From Betaproteobacteria bacterium (lineage in GTDB: Bacteria > Pseudomonadota > Gammaproteobacteria > Burkholderiales > Burkholderiaceae_C), in the NCBI GenBank assembly GCA_009921265.1, contig RFYV01000018.1, forward strand, positions 1 to 49,043: a DNA stretch of 49,043 bases, written 5' to 3'. Each line of letters begins with the position of its first letter. Position 1 is the stretch's first letter. A program made the position numbers and the translations under genes. Of this stretch, positions 21,750-30,277 are shown one piece after another. Below the pieces are notes generated by a model. It made no database searches. It was not told the origin of the DNA and saw nothing but the letters and a program-made list of their open reading frames with translations.

Positions 21750-22868
21750 TCATCGCGCATGACTGCGGTTTAATTGACGCTCAACCCACAGGCTGTAGCG
21801 CGACATGGCAAAACAAAAAATAAAATAAATGAGCGTGATAAAAAGATAAGCTTCAATTTTGAAAGGCCGCCAATTGGGATCGCCATTGATCGCCAAACCC
21901 AAAGAGCCCGATAACTCATACAGACTCACAATCGTCACCAATGAGGTGTCTTTAAAGATCGCAATAAAGTTATTCATGATGCCAGGCACAACATGCGCCA
22001 AGGCCTGCGGCAAAACCACCAAGCGCTGAATTTTCCAATAGCCCAATCCCAATGAATCGGCCGCTTCTAATTGTCCACGTGGAATAGCTTGTAAACCACC
22101 TCGGACAATTTCGGCAAGATAGGCTGCAGCAAACAAAGTGATACCAATCAGAACACGCAATAACACATCAGGTGTGGTGCCTGCTGGCATCAAAAGCGGA
22201 AACATAAAACTCGCCATGAATAAAACAGAAATCAGTGGCACACCGCGAACGAGTTCGACATAAGTGATGCACAGTGTTTTGATCGCGGGCAAATCGCTGC
22301 GACGCCCCAAGGCCACCAAAATAGCAATCGGAAAAGCAAAAATAATCGATAGCGTGGCCAGCATGATGGTAAGCGGCAATCCACCCCATTGATCGGTGTT
22401 TACACGGGTGAGACCCAAATGCACGCCAAAGAGGCTTCCACCCATCAAACCAAAAAATGCCATAACAACCATAACCCAAGCGAGTATGAGTTTTTTATTC
22501 CAGAAATAACGAATACAACTTACAACCAGCAAAGCGATCATGAGCAAGGTTGCAACCAAGGGACGCCATTGCTCTTCGAATGGATAGCGACCAAAAAGAA
22601 TGGGGCGATATTTTTCATGAATCACACCCCAGCATGCGCCAATGCCTCGCGCTTGTTGACACACATCGGCATCATTTTGAAAAACCGCCTGCCACACACT
22701 CCAATTTACAAACTCTGGAACAAATAAAAGGAGAATGAAAAAAATCAACGCCGTGATCACCATATCTTTTTTGGATCCAAACAGATTTTTTTTCATCCAA
22801 GCAAAAATACCAATCACGCTCGCAGGCGCAGGTCTTGCAGGAATCGGTGTGTAAGGCAATGGATTCAT
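21750..22868 (-). CDS. aapM: general L-amino acid ABC transporter permease AapM
   Basis: Inner-membrane permease of 372 residues. A long N-terminal extension (about residues 1-170) with several helices precedes the conserved permease core, which is the hallmark of AapM-type proteins. The EAA loop is EIVRGGLQAIPRGQLEAADSLGLG (about residues 265-290). It pairs with AapQ. ATG 22868 lies one base after the aapQ stop, indicating tight coupling. Confidence 0.92.
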   Translation of the reverse strand: MNPLPYTPIPARPAPASVIGIFAWMKKNLFGSKKDMVITALIFFILLLFVPEFVNWSVWQAVFQNDADVCQQARGIGACWGVIHEKYRPILFGRYPFEEQWRPLVATLLMIALLVVSCIRYFWNKKLILAWVMVVMAFFGLMGGSLFGVHLGLTRVNTDQWGGLPLTIMLATLSIIFAFPIAILVALGRRSDLPAIKTLCITYVELVRGVPLISVLFMASFMFPLLMPAGTTPDVLLRVLIGITLFAAAYLAEIVRGGLQAIPRGQLEAADSLGLGYWKIQRLVVLPQALAHVVPGIMNNFIAIFKDTSLVTIVSLYELSGSLGLAINGDPNWRPFKIEAYLFITLIYFIFCFAMSRYSLWVERQLNRSHAR

Positions 22869-22869
22869 C

Positions 22870-23859
22870 TCATCGCTCCTTGATCGCTACGCGACGGTTG
22901 TACGCATTCATCAAAACCGATGTTATGAGTGACAAAGTCAAGTACACCAACATGACAATCGCGATGCATTCAACTGCATGACCGGTTTGGTTTAAAGACG
23001 TGTTGGAGATATTGACTAAGTCGGGATAACCAATAGCCACAGCCAACGAAGAATTTTTGGTTAAGTTGAGATACTGATTGGTCATGGGAGGAATAATCAC
23101 GCGCATGGCTTGTGGCAGTACCACCCAACGCGTGATTTGCCAAGGCGAAAGACTCAAACTTTGCGCCGCCTCCACTTGTCCTTGAGAAACCGATTGAATA
23201 CCGCCTCTCACCACTTCAGCAACAAAGGCCGTGGTGTAGAGCGTGAGTCCCGTGGTGATGGCCAAAAACTCTGGCGTGAGGGTGGCGCCACCGAGTATTT
23301 CGCCCTCTACAAAATAAGGCAGGTCCCATAATGGAATCCAACTCGTTTCCCAACTCAGTATCGGAAACGCAAGCCCGCCTTTACTCAAGAAAAACCATTC
23401 ATTGAAATGCAAGGGCTCTTGTGGATCAGGCATGACTTCAACCAACAAGATATACCACATCAACAATTGCAACAACAACGGAATATTTCTAAAAAATTCT
23501 GTATAGACATAACAAAGGCCACGCGCCAATGCGTTACCTGATACGCGCCCCACACCAATGAGCACGCCAAAGATCGTACAAAGAAAAATACCTGTGATGG
23601 ATACACGCAATGTGTTGAGAAGCCCCACCAAAAAAGCTTTCCAATAAGCTTCATTGGAATCAAAAGGAATCAGCGACTCGCCAATATCAAAACCTGCGGT
23701 TTCAAATAAAAAACCAAATCCGCTTTGAATGCCGCGCGCTTTCATATTAGCTAGCGTGTTGGAGAGTAACCAAGCAACCAATGAAACAACAACGATTAGC
23801 ACCAAGGCTTGATAAATCCAAGCGCGTGTGGTTTTGCTATTCCAACGAAAAGAGGCCAT
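22870..23859 (-). CDS. aapQ: general L-amino acid ABC transporter permease AapQ
   Basis: Partner permease of AapM, 329 residues. The first helix is near residues 13-33 and the core (GLLNTLRVS, EFFRNIPLLLQL) is intact. The EAA loop is EVVRGGIQSVSQGQVEAAQSL. It is shorter than rhizobial AapQ (about 400 residues), mostly in the central loop. ATG 23859 has no Shine-Dalgarno; the T tract of a strong stem-loop reaches right up to the start codon. Expression relative to aapJ is therefore likely to be reduced. Confidence 0.9.
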   Translation of the reverse strand: MASFRWNSKTTRAWIYQALVLIVVVSLVAWLLSNTLANMKARGIQSGFGFLFETAGFDIGESLIPFDSNEAYWKAFLVGLLNTLRVSITGIFLCTIFGVLIGVGRVSGNALARGLCYVYTEFFRNIPLLLQLLMWYILLVEVMPDPQEPLHFNEWFFLSKGGLAFPILSWETSWIPLWDLPYFVEGEILGGATLTPEFLAITTGLTLYTTAFVAEVVRGGIQSVSQGQVEAAQSLSLSPWQITRWVVLPQAMRVIIPPMTNQYLNLTKNSSLAVAIGYPDLVNISNTSLNQTGHAVECIAIVMLVYLTLSLITSVLMNAYNRRVAIKER

Positions 23860-23900
23860 AAAAAAATTTCAAGGCGCTTGTACTTTTGCACAAGCGCCTT
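23860..23900 (-). terminator. stem-loop with T tract between aapJ and aapQ
   Basis: An eleven-base perfect stem (23871-23881 with 23890-23900) encloses an eight-base loop. On the minus strand it is followed by GAAATTTTTTT, ending at the aapQ start codon. It lies 18 bases beyond the aapJ stop. It has the form of an intrinsic terminator that would let the binding protein be made in excess over the permeases, or of a 3' stabiliser of the aapJ message. Confidence 0.72.
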
Positions 23901-23918
23901 ATCAAGTGAAATTAAATA

Positions 23919-24965
23919 TTAACGAACGGGAATGGCGTATTGCAATCCGCCTTTAGTCCACAAGGCATTAACGCCACGCTTGAGGGCCAATGGTGTTTTT
24001 TCACCCACATTACGCTCGAAAATCTCACCGTAGTTGCCCGTTGCAGCGATGGCGCGAACCATCCAATCGCGATCAAGGCCTACCAACTTGCCCGTGTCTT
24101 CTGTTTTACCAAGCAAACGTTGAACTACAGGGTCTGTGCTTTCGGTTTTTTGCTTTTCAACGTTGGCTGATGTGACACTATTTTCTTCAGCTTCAATGAG
24201 TCCATAAATCACCCATTTGACCATTGCAAACCATTCGTCATCGCCACGACGAACCAATGGACCCAAAGGCTCTTTAGAAATCAGTTCTGGCAAGATCACA
24301 TGTTCTTTGGGATCTTTGGCTTCTTTGGAGCGAATGGACGCCAAGCCCGATGCGTCGGTGGTGTAGGCCTTGCAACGACCTGCAAAGTAGGCTGCGTTGG
24401 TAGCGTCTAATTTTTCAAACACAACGGGTTTGATGTTTAAGTTATTAGCGCGTGAAAAATCGGTTAGATTTTTTTCTGTGGTGGTGCCTGATTGAACACA
24501 CACAGTGGCATTTTTTAATTGTTTGGCGCTTTTGAGTCCGGATTTGGCAGTGGTCATGAAACCTTGACCATCATAAAAAGTAACCACGGTTTGATGCAAG
24601 CCCAACGAGCCATCGCGCGTGAGTGTGAATGTGGTGTTGCGCGACAAGATATCGATTTCACCCGACTGCAAAGCAGTGAAGCGCTGTGGAGCTGACAACG
24701 GTACGTAACGCACCTTATCTGCACTACCTAAAACAGCAGCAGCAACGGCACGACACATGTCCACATCCAAGCCAGTCCATTTGCCTTGGCTATCTGCAGA
24801 ACCAAAACCTGCTAAGCCCGTGTTGACACCACAAACCAATTGGTCTCTTTGTTTGATGGCGTCCAGCGTTTTGCCCGCGAAGGCCGATGTGCTGACCGTG
24901 GCCGCAATGGCAAGACCCGCTAACGCAACCATGGAGCGTTGAAGAGTAAAAGTTCCTGTTTTCAT
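23919..24965 (-). CDS. aapJ: general L-amino acid ABC transporter substrate-binding protein AapJ
   Basis: Periplasmic binding protein of the SBP_bac_3 family, 348 residues. A typical signal peptide is present, with a hydrophobic core at about residues 12-28 and cleavage after the ASTSAFA-like region. The mature part opens with LDAIKQRDQLVCGVNTGLAGF and contains GLDVDMCRAVAAAVLG, both characteristic of AapJ. ATG 24965 is chosen because it starts the signal peptide and has AGGAG eight bases upstream. It is the first gene of the aapJQMP operon. Confidence 0.94.
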   Translation of the reverse strand: MKTGTFTLQRSMVALAGLAIAATVSTSAFAGKTLDAIKQRDQLVCGVNTGLAGFGSADSQGKWTGLDVDMCRAVAAAVLGSADKVRYVPLSAPQRFTALQSGEIDILSRNTTFTLTRDGSLGLHQTVVTFYDGQGFMTTAKSGLKSAKQLKNATVCVQSGTTTEKNLTDFSRANNLNIKPVVFEKLDATNAAYFAGRCKAYTTDASGLASIRSKEAKDPKEHVILPELISKEPLGPLVRRGDDEWFAMVKWVIYGLIEAEENSVTSANVEKQKTESTDPVVQRLLGKTEDTGKLVGLDRDWMVRAIAATGNYGEIFERNVGEKTPLALKRGVNALWTKGGLQYAIPVR

Positions 24966-25012
24966 TTGAAATCTCCTGTTTAAATAAAGCCTGAAAGCGA
25001 TTGTCCTAGAAA

Positions 25013-25043
25013 ATAATACCCTTTTAACGGGGGTTGTTACCAA
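25013..25043 (-). promoter_or_regulatory. possible aapJ promoter
   Basis: On the minus strand TTGGTA (25043-25038) and TATTAT (25018-25013) are separated by 19 bases, in the 89-base gap between livF and aapJ. The spacing is longer than ideal, so this is a tentative site. Confidence 0.28.
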
Positions 25044-25054
25044 TTAATGGTTAT

Positions 25055-25765
25055 TTAAACACCCAAATAAGGCGTGATTAATTGGGGATTCTGCTGTAAT
25101 TGCTCGCTGGTGGCCTCCAAAACCACCTCACCTTTGACCAAGACCAAATTGCGATTGGTAATTTGGGTCACATGTTGCCAATTTTTGTCTACAATAATGC
25201 TGCTCATGCCGCTTTCGCGCACCAAGCTACAAATCTTCCAAATTTCTTTTGCAATCAAGGGCGCCAATCCTTCGGTGGCCTCATCCAAAATCAAAACATC
25301 GGGATTGGTCATCAGTGCGCGACCAATGGTGAGCATTTGTTGCTCGCCGCCACTCAGTTGCTGACCGCCGTGATTCAATCTTTCTGCAAGACGCGGAAAA
25401 GTTTCCATCACGCGCTCATAGGTCCAATCCATTTGACCTTGTGTGCCGCTGCGTGCGGCCATGATTAAATTTTCTTTGACGCTTAAATTTCCAAAAATAC
25501 CGCGACCCTCGGGCACATAAGCGATACCTAAATTAGAAATTTGGTAGGGCGAATGGCCCGTCATGTTTTTGCCTTTGATATTGACCACACCGCGACGCGG
25601 TTTGACCAAGCCCATCACCGATTTGAGTAAAGTGCTTTTACCCATGCCATTGCGACCCATCAAACCGATGGTCTCAACAGGCGACACATGAAAATCAATG
25701 CCACGCAACACATGGCTTTCACCATAAAAACTGTGCAGGCCTTGAACATCGATCAAATGATTCAT
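25055..25765 (-). CDS. livF: branched-chain-type ABC transporter ATP-binding protein LivF
   Basis: ATPase of 236 residues, the usual LivF length. Walker A is GRNGMGKST, the signature LSGGEQQMLTIGRAL and Walker B VLILDEATEGLAP; the last two are specific to LivF. It works with LivG on the LivHM permease. Its ATG overlaps the livG stop by four bases. It is the last gene of the livKHMGF operon. Confidence 0.94.
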   Translation of the reverse strand: MNHLIDVQGLHSFYGESHVLRGIDFHVSPVETIGLMGRNGMGKSTLLKSVMGLVKPRRGVVNIKGKNMTGHSPYQISNLGIAYVPEGRGIFGNLSVKENLIMAARSGTQGQMDWTYERVMETFPRLAERLNHGGQQLSGGEQQMLTIGRALMTNPDVLILDEATEGLAPLIAKEIWKICSLVRESGMSSIIVDKNWQHVTQITNRNLVLVKGEVVLEATSEQLQQNPQLITPYLGV

Positions 25766-26526
25766 GATGTTGTCTCGCCCAAATAAGCGGCTTGAACCAA
25801 GGGGTCCGATCGAATGTCATTGGGTTTGCCCGTTGCAATCACTTGACCGTTGACCATCACTGTGAGTTGATCGGCTAACGCAAACACGGCATCCATATCG
25901 TGTTCGACCAACATCATGGCGTGAGATTTTTTTAATTCAAGCAAAAGCTCAATCATGCGTTGCGCCTCTGCAGTGCCCATACCCGCCAAAGGTTCATCGA
26001 GCAACAACACTTGCGGTTGCGTAGCCAAGGTGATGGCGATTTCTAATTGGCGTTGTTCACCATGACTCGTTGCTCCAGCAATGGCATCGCGTCGATGCAC
26101 GAGAGACGTTTTTTCGAGGGCTGAATGCGCGAGATCATTGATCTGCGAATTGTTGAGTGCGCGTCCCAACCATTGTTGAGGATAAAAACTCTTTTGAACA
26201 AAACGTGATTGCGCAGCAAGCCTCACATTTTCCCAAACGGTCAGTGGTGCAAAAATATTTATCTTTTGATAGCTGCGCCCCAACCCTGCATGAGAGAGTT
26301 TTTCGGGCGACCAACGCGTCACGTCTTTTTCGTTTAATAAAACCTGGCCTTCGGTGGGTAATAAATCGCCAGACAACAAGTGTGTTAGTGTTGTTTTGCC
26401 TGCGCCATTGGGGCCAATCACTGCGTGTAAATCATTGTGATTAAGCGTTAAAGAAACAAGATTGACAGCAGCTAATCCACCAAATCGTTTGGTTAATTGA
26501 ACGGCTTCTAAAACAGCTTGACTCAT
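25762..26526 (-). CDS. livG: branched-chain-type ABC transporter ATP-binding protein LivG
   Basis: ATPase of 254 residues with Walker A GPNGAGKTT, the LivG-specific GLGRSYQKINIF region, signature SHGEQRQLEIA and Walker B VLLLDEPLAGMG. The signature begins SHGEQ rather than LSGGQ, which is normal for LivG. ATG 26526 overlaps the livM stop by four bases; the open frame upstream of it lies inside livM. Confidence 0.93.
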   Translation of the reverse strand: MSQAVLEAVQLTKRFGGLAAVNLVSLTLNHNDLHAVIGPNGAGKTTLTHLLSGDLLPTEGQVLLNEKDVTRWSPEKLSHAGLGRSYQKINIFAPLTVWENVRLAAQSRFVQKSFYPQQWLGRALNNSQINDLAHSALEKTSLVHRRDAIAGATSHGEQRQLEIAITLATQPQVLLLDEPLAGMGTAEAQRMIELLLELKKSHAMMLVEHDMDAVFALADQLTVMVNGQVIATGKPNDIRSDPLVQAAYLGETTS

Positions 26527-27506
26527 GGGTTTTTTTCCTTCTTTTGCATCCAACCCAAAAGGCCGCGAGGTGCAAACACCACAATCAACACGATAACCAA
26601 GCCCATCCACAATTGCCAATGTTTACCCATTTCAAATCGTCCGACGGTGGGCAAGTCTTTGAGAAAGTGAAGTAACAATTCAAAACTGAATGCGCCCAAG
26701 ATGGCGCCAGCAAAATTACCCATGCCACCCAAGATCAACATCATGATGACATGTGCACTCATGTGAAAACCCATCAACTCGGGATTAACGTACCCACTTT
26801 GCGCGCCCCACAAAAATCCTGCCAAGCCAGCACAAGCACCCGCCAAAGTAAACGCACTTAGTTTGTAAGCAAAGGTGTTGTATCCAACAGCACCCATGCG
26901 GTGTTCGTTGATGCGGATGCCAGATAGTGTTCGACCAAACGGACTCCACAAAATACGACGCAATAAAAAATAACTCGACAACATACAAACAAAAACAAAA
27001 TAATAAAAAACTGTTTTGTTTTCTAAATCAAAAAAATGTGCATCAGGTTTGAAATTGATATAAATGCCGTCCGAACCGCCCAAAATTTTATTATCGAAAA
27101 ATAAATAAAAAATCATTTGTGAAAAAGCCATAGTCACCATGATGAAATAAATACCATGTGTGCGCACTACAAAAAAACCAATCACCAATGCTAACAAAGC
27201 CGAAGCGAACACGGCAACAGGCATACTCCACCACAAACTAATAGGACCAGAATCGGGTGTGATAAACGCCAGTACGTATCCCGCAAAACCAAAATAAGCC
27301 GCGTGTCCCAACGACACCAAGCCCGTGACGCCTTGTAACAAATCCAAGCTCATTGCAAAGATGGCCAAAATCATCATTCGCGCAATCATTTGCGAATAAA
27401 AGGCTTGATCGGTTAACGGAAAAAGCGCAAGCGCTAAAAAGCCCATGGCAATGATGAATTGGAGACTTTTGGGTAAAACTTCTAAATTGGATCTGGCTTG
27501 GCTCAT
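26523..27506 (-). CDS. livM: branched-chain-type ABC transporter permease LivM
   Basis: Inner-membrane permease of 327 residues with about nine hydrophobic segments. LLQGVTGLVSLGHAAYFGFAGY (about residues 56-77) and the GGMGNFAGAILGA block near the C-terminus are hallmarks of LivM. Its start overlaps the livH stop by four bases. It forms the channel with LivH. Confidence 0.93.
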   Translation of the reverse strand: MSQARSNLEVLPKSLQFIIAMGFLALALFPLTDQAFYSQMIARMMILAIFAMSLDLLQGVTGLVSLGHAAYFGFAGYVLAFITPDSGPISLWWSMPVAVFASALLALVIGFFVVRTHGIYFIMVTMAFSQMIFYLFFDNKILGGSDGIYINFKPDAHFFDLENKTVFYYFVFVCMLSSYFLLRRILWSPFGRTLSGIRINEHRMGAVGYNTFAYKLSAFTLAGACAGLAGFLWGAQSGYVNPELMGFHMSAHVIMMLILGGMGNFAGAILGAFSFELLLHFLKDLPTVGRFEMGKHWQLWMGLVIVLIVVFAPRGLLGWMQKKEKNP

Positions 27507-28366
27507 TGTTTTAAAAGCCCCTCAGGCTTCCAAAGCAATACCAGAGCCATCAACACATAAACCAGCATGCCTGAAACTTGCGGTAACAAAACTTTTCCGA
27601 ATGTATCGACCAATCCAACCAACATTGCGGCAATCAACGCACCACGAACCGAACCGATGCCACCAATCACAACCACTACAAAACACATGATCAATACTTG
27701 CGATCCCATGTTGGGATAAACGCTCGAAACAGGTGCCGCAACCATACCCGCAATTGAGGCCAACGCAATGCCGATTGCAAAAACTAAAGCGTGGATGCGA
27801 CCGATATTGATTCCTAAAGATTCGGCCATATCGCGATTAAAAGCGCCAGCGCGAATCTTCATACCGATTTTGGTTTTGCTGATTAAAAAATACAAGGCCA
27901 AGGCAAACACAATACAAACACCCGACATGAATAAACGATAGCCTGGATAAGACAAATTGTCAGTGAGTTGAATTGACCATTCCCAAAGTGCAGGAACAGC
28001 AACACCATGAACATCGTCACCCCACAAAATAGAGCGAAGTTCTTCGAAGATATAAATAAGACCGAACGTGAGTAACACCTGATCGAGATGATCTCGCTCG
28101 TAAAAATATCGGAAAAGATATTTTTCGAGTAAGAGACCAAACAAAACCATGAGCAAAGTGCCGCCGATGATGGCAACGGTGAGACTGCCCGATAAACCCA
28201 TCAGCCAATAGGCAAGATAAGCACCGAGCATATAAAAACTACCGTGAGCGAGATTGACCACGCCCATGATGCCAAAAATAAGCGTCAGTCCTGCTGCCAG
28301 CATAAACAGCAGCAGACCGTACTGTGCACTGTTGAGCAATTGAATAAGGAAATTGGCGAGATCCAT
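27503..28366 (-). CDS. livH: branched-chain-type ABC transporter permease LivH
   Basis: Permease of 287 residues. LNSAQYGLLLFMLAAGLTLIFGIMGVVNLAHGSFYMLGAY at the start is the standard LivH opening, and VVVIGGIGSVRGALIAAMLVG is the conserved C-terminal block. ATG 28366 is preferred over the in-frame TTG five codons upstream, because it overlaps the livK stop by one base (TAATG) and the conserved part begins there. Confidence 0.93.
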   Translation of the reverse strand: MDLANFLIQLLNSAQYGLLLFMLAAGLTLIFGIMGVVNLAHGSFYMLGAYLAYWLMGLSGSLTVAIIGGTLLMVLFGLLLEKYLFRYFYERDHLDQVLLTFGLIYIFEELRSILWGDDVHGVAVPALWEWSIQLTDNLSYPGYRLFMSGVCIVFALALYFLISKTKIGMKIRAGAFNRDMAESLGINIGRIHALVFAIGIALASIAGMVAAPVSSVYPNMGSQVLIMCFVVVVIGGIGSVRGALIAAMLVGLVDTFGKVLLPQVSGMLVYVLMALVLLWKPEGLLKQ

Positions 28367-29556
28367 TAACCCATTCGACAACCAGTGCCTGAATCAGCCA
28401 ACGCTTTGACTGCCACACCGAGTACTTTGTTTTCTTTGCCTTCAACCACGCGCAAGTACATGTCTTGCACGGGATTGTGTGATTTGCTCATGGTCCATTT
28501 GCCGCGTGGGCTATCAACAACTGCATTCTCGAGCGCTGAATACAAATCTTTTTTGTTGTTGAGGTCGCCTTTGACTGCAGTGGCACCTTGTGTTAGCAAT
28601 AAGCCTGTGTCGTAACCTTGAACGGCGTACACATCGGGTTGCATGCGGAAAGTTTTGGCATAAGCCAAACGAAACTCTTGATTGCGCTTGGTGTTGAGCG
28701 AATCACTGTAGTGCAATGCAGTCATGATGCCTTGCGCAGATGGCGCTGTTGCGTCGTCCAACATACCTTCTGTTAAGAAGCCTGAGCCATACAAAGGAAT
28801 TTTTCCTTTGAGACCAGCTGCAGCGTAGTCTTTGATGAACTTGGCTGCACCACCACCCGCAAAGAAACAAGCTACAGCGTCAGGTTTGAGTGCAGCAATT
28901 TCTGTGAGCAGTGCTTGAAATTCCACATTGGGAAAGGGCAAGCCGAGTTCTTTGATGATGGTTCCACCTGCTGCGGTGTAACTTTCTTTGAAGCCTTCAA
29001 ATGCTTCGTCACCCGCTGCGTATTTCCAAGTGATCCAAACCGCTTTTTTGTGACCGCGGTCAATCATGGCTTTGCCCAAAGCGCGTGTGGGTTGTGAATT
29101 AGAAAATGATGTGCGAAACACATTGGGCGCGCATTGAGCGCGTGTTGCGATATGAACGCCCGCATTTGGAATGAGGTTGAGCACGCCAGACTCGCGAGCC
29201 ACTTTGTGAATGCCCATTTGAACGCCCGAATGAACAGTTCCAATTAACACGTCGACTTTGTCGCGTTGAATCAACTTGGTTGCGTTTTCAATGCCCTTTG
29301 AAGGTTCAGATTCATCGTCCACTTTGAAGTATTCGATTTCACGACCACCCAATTTGCCGCCTTGTTGATCAATTGCCAAACGTGTTCCGTTTTCAATGGC
29401 AACACCCAATTGAGCAAAAGTGCCTGTATAGGGCAACATAAAACCAACTCTGACTTTGGCGCTTTGCGCTCTTACAATTTCTGGCAATAAAAGACCAGTG
29501 GAAGCGGCGCCAACCAGGGTTGCGCTGCGGGTCAGGACGAGACGGCGTGATGTCAT
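28366..29556 (-). CDS. livK: branched-chain-type ABC transporter substrate-binding protein (LivK family)
   Basis: Periplasmic binding protein of 396 residues (peripla_BP_6 fold), first gene of the liv operon. The signal sequence contains SRRLVLTR, which resembles a twin-arginine motif, and ends near IVRAQ. KVRVGFMLPYTGTFAQLG starts the mature domain. The ligand is not necessarily a branched-chain amino acid, since this family also includes binders of aromatic acids and amides; the nearby pobA makes an aromatic acid worth considering. AAGGAG lies before ATG 29556. Confidence 0.9.
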   Translation of the reverse strand: MTSRRLVLTRSATLVGAASTGLLLPEIVRAQSAKVRVGFMLPYTGTFAQLGVAIENGTRLAIDQQGGKLGGREIEYFKVDDESEPSKGIENATKLIQRDKVDVLIGTVHSGVQMGIHKVARESGVLNLIPNAGVHIATRAQCAPNVFRTSFSNSQPTRALGKAMIDRGHKKAVWITWKYAAGDEAFEGFKESYTAAGGTIIKELGLPFPNVEFQALLTEIAALKPDAVACFFAGGGAAKFIKDYAAAGLKGKIPLYGSGFLTEGMLDDATAPSAQGIMTALHYSDSLNTKRNQEFRLAYAKTFRMQPDVYAVQGYDTGLLLTQGATAVKGDLNNKKDLYSALENAVVDSPRGKWTMSKSHNPVQDMYLRVVEGKENKVLGVAVKALADSGTGCRMG

Positions 29557-29587
29557 TTTTGATCTCCTTAGGGTAACTTTATTTATA

Positions 29588-29606
29588 TTTGAATTTTAAT
29601 TTCAAA
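29588..29606. repeat. inverted repeat upstream of livK
   Basis: TTTGAA (29588-29593) and TTCAAA (29601-29606) form a 6-base inverted repeat with a 7-base spacer, about 32 bases before the livK start. It could be an operator, but the area is very AT-rich and chance is a real alternative. Confidence 0.3.
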
Positions 29607-29681
29607 CGCGAAAAATTCATTTTAACCCTTATATCTTTTGGTTTTTAAAACCATTGGATAAACGGTTACAATGTAATACTT

Positions 29682-29758
<77 letters not shown>

Positions 29759-29763
29759 ATATC

Positions 29764-29791
29764 AAAAAAGGCTCATCCTTGAGCCTTTTTT
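29764..29791. terminator. symmetric intrinsic terminator between the two tRNA genes
   Basis: A twelve-base stem, AAAAAAGGCTCA (29764-29775) with TGAGCCTTTTTT (29780-29791), has a four-base loop. With A and T tracts on the two sides it can act in both directions. It probably ends tRNA-Pro transcription five bases after the CCA. Confidence 0.85.
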
Positions 29792-29810
29792 ATCGAGTTT
29801 TGTATATCAA

Positions 29811-29887
29811 CTGTCCGTAGCTCAGTTGGATAGAGCAACAGCCTTCTAAGCTGTGGGTCGGGGGTTCGATCCCCTCCGGGCAGGCCA
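29811..29887 (+). tRNA. tRNA-Arg (anticodon TCT)
   Basis: Seventy-seven bases form a cloverleaf. The acceptor stem CTGTCCG pairs with CGGGCAG (one G-T pair), and the anticodon stem ACAGC/GCTGT encloses loop CTTCTAA with anticodon TCT. The T loop is TTCGATC. CCA is encoded at 29885-29887. It decodes AGA. No clear terminator follows; a weak hairpin with a six-base stem lies at 29933-29947. Confidence 0.95.
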
Positions 29888-29958
29888 AACCTTTATTTCA
29901 AGTCCGCTCCGGGGGGCAATTGTGTCCGCAGGAAAACCCTCGGTTTTTGGGAGTACCT

Positions 29959-30264
29959 ATGAAAATATTTAAATTCATTGGCTTGGTTTTATGGATTCAA
30001 GCCGTGCAAGTCAGTGCTTCAGACTCATTCGTACGAATACAAGCGTCACCCAACGAATCTATCGTGCATTCAAGTTCGGGTGCAACGACTGAGCAAAAGT
30101 CCAACTCTATTGTGATTTCTACACCGACACCGCGTGAACGAGTGGTATCTCCCTCTGCGCAAAGTATTGCGCCCATGCCGATCATTATTCAACCCAATAT
30201 GCCGCCAGCAAAAAAAAATAAAACTAGCAAAGCGGTTGATCAAAAAAATTCGATCAAAGAATAA
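29959..30264 (+). CDS. small secreted hypothetical protein
   Basis: I do not recognise this 101-residue protein. It begins with a plausible signal peptide (MKIFKFIGLVLWIQAVQVSA, cleavage near residue 20). The mature part is low in complexity, rich in Ser, Thr, Pro and Gln, with a PPAKKNKTSK basic tail and no cysteine. ATG 29959 is chosen because it begins the signal peptide and GGGAG lies upstream. It lies 71 bases after tRNA-Arg and is convergent with the six-cysteine protein gene, 13 bases from its stop. Confidence 0.6.
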   Translation: MKIFKFIGLVLWIQAVQVSASDSFVRIQASPNESIVHSSSGATTEQKSNSIVISTPTPRERVVSPSAQSIAPMPIIIQPNMPPAKKNKTSKAVDQKNSIKE

Positions 30265-30277
30265 TCAATATCAAGCC

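Noticed and set aside
29640-29652. Palindrome GGTTTTTAAAACC upstream of tRNA-Pro
   Set aside because: Perfect but AT-rich and short, in an AT-rich gap; no second copy seen, so chance cannot be excluded.
29888-29960. Possible attachment-site repeat of the tRNA-Arg 3' end
   Set aside because: The bases after the tRNA share only a short CTCCGGG-like stretch; I found no convincing direct repeat further on and no integrase.
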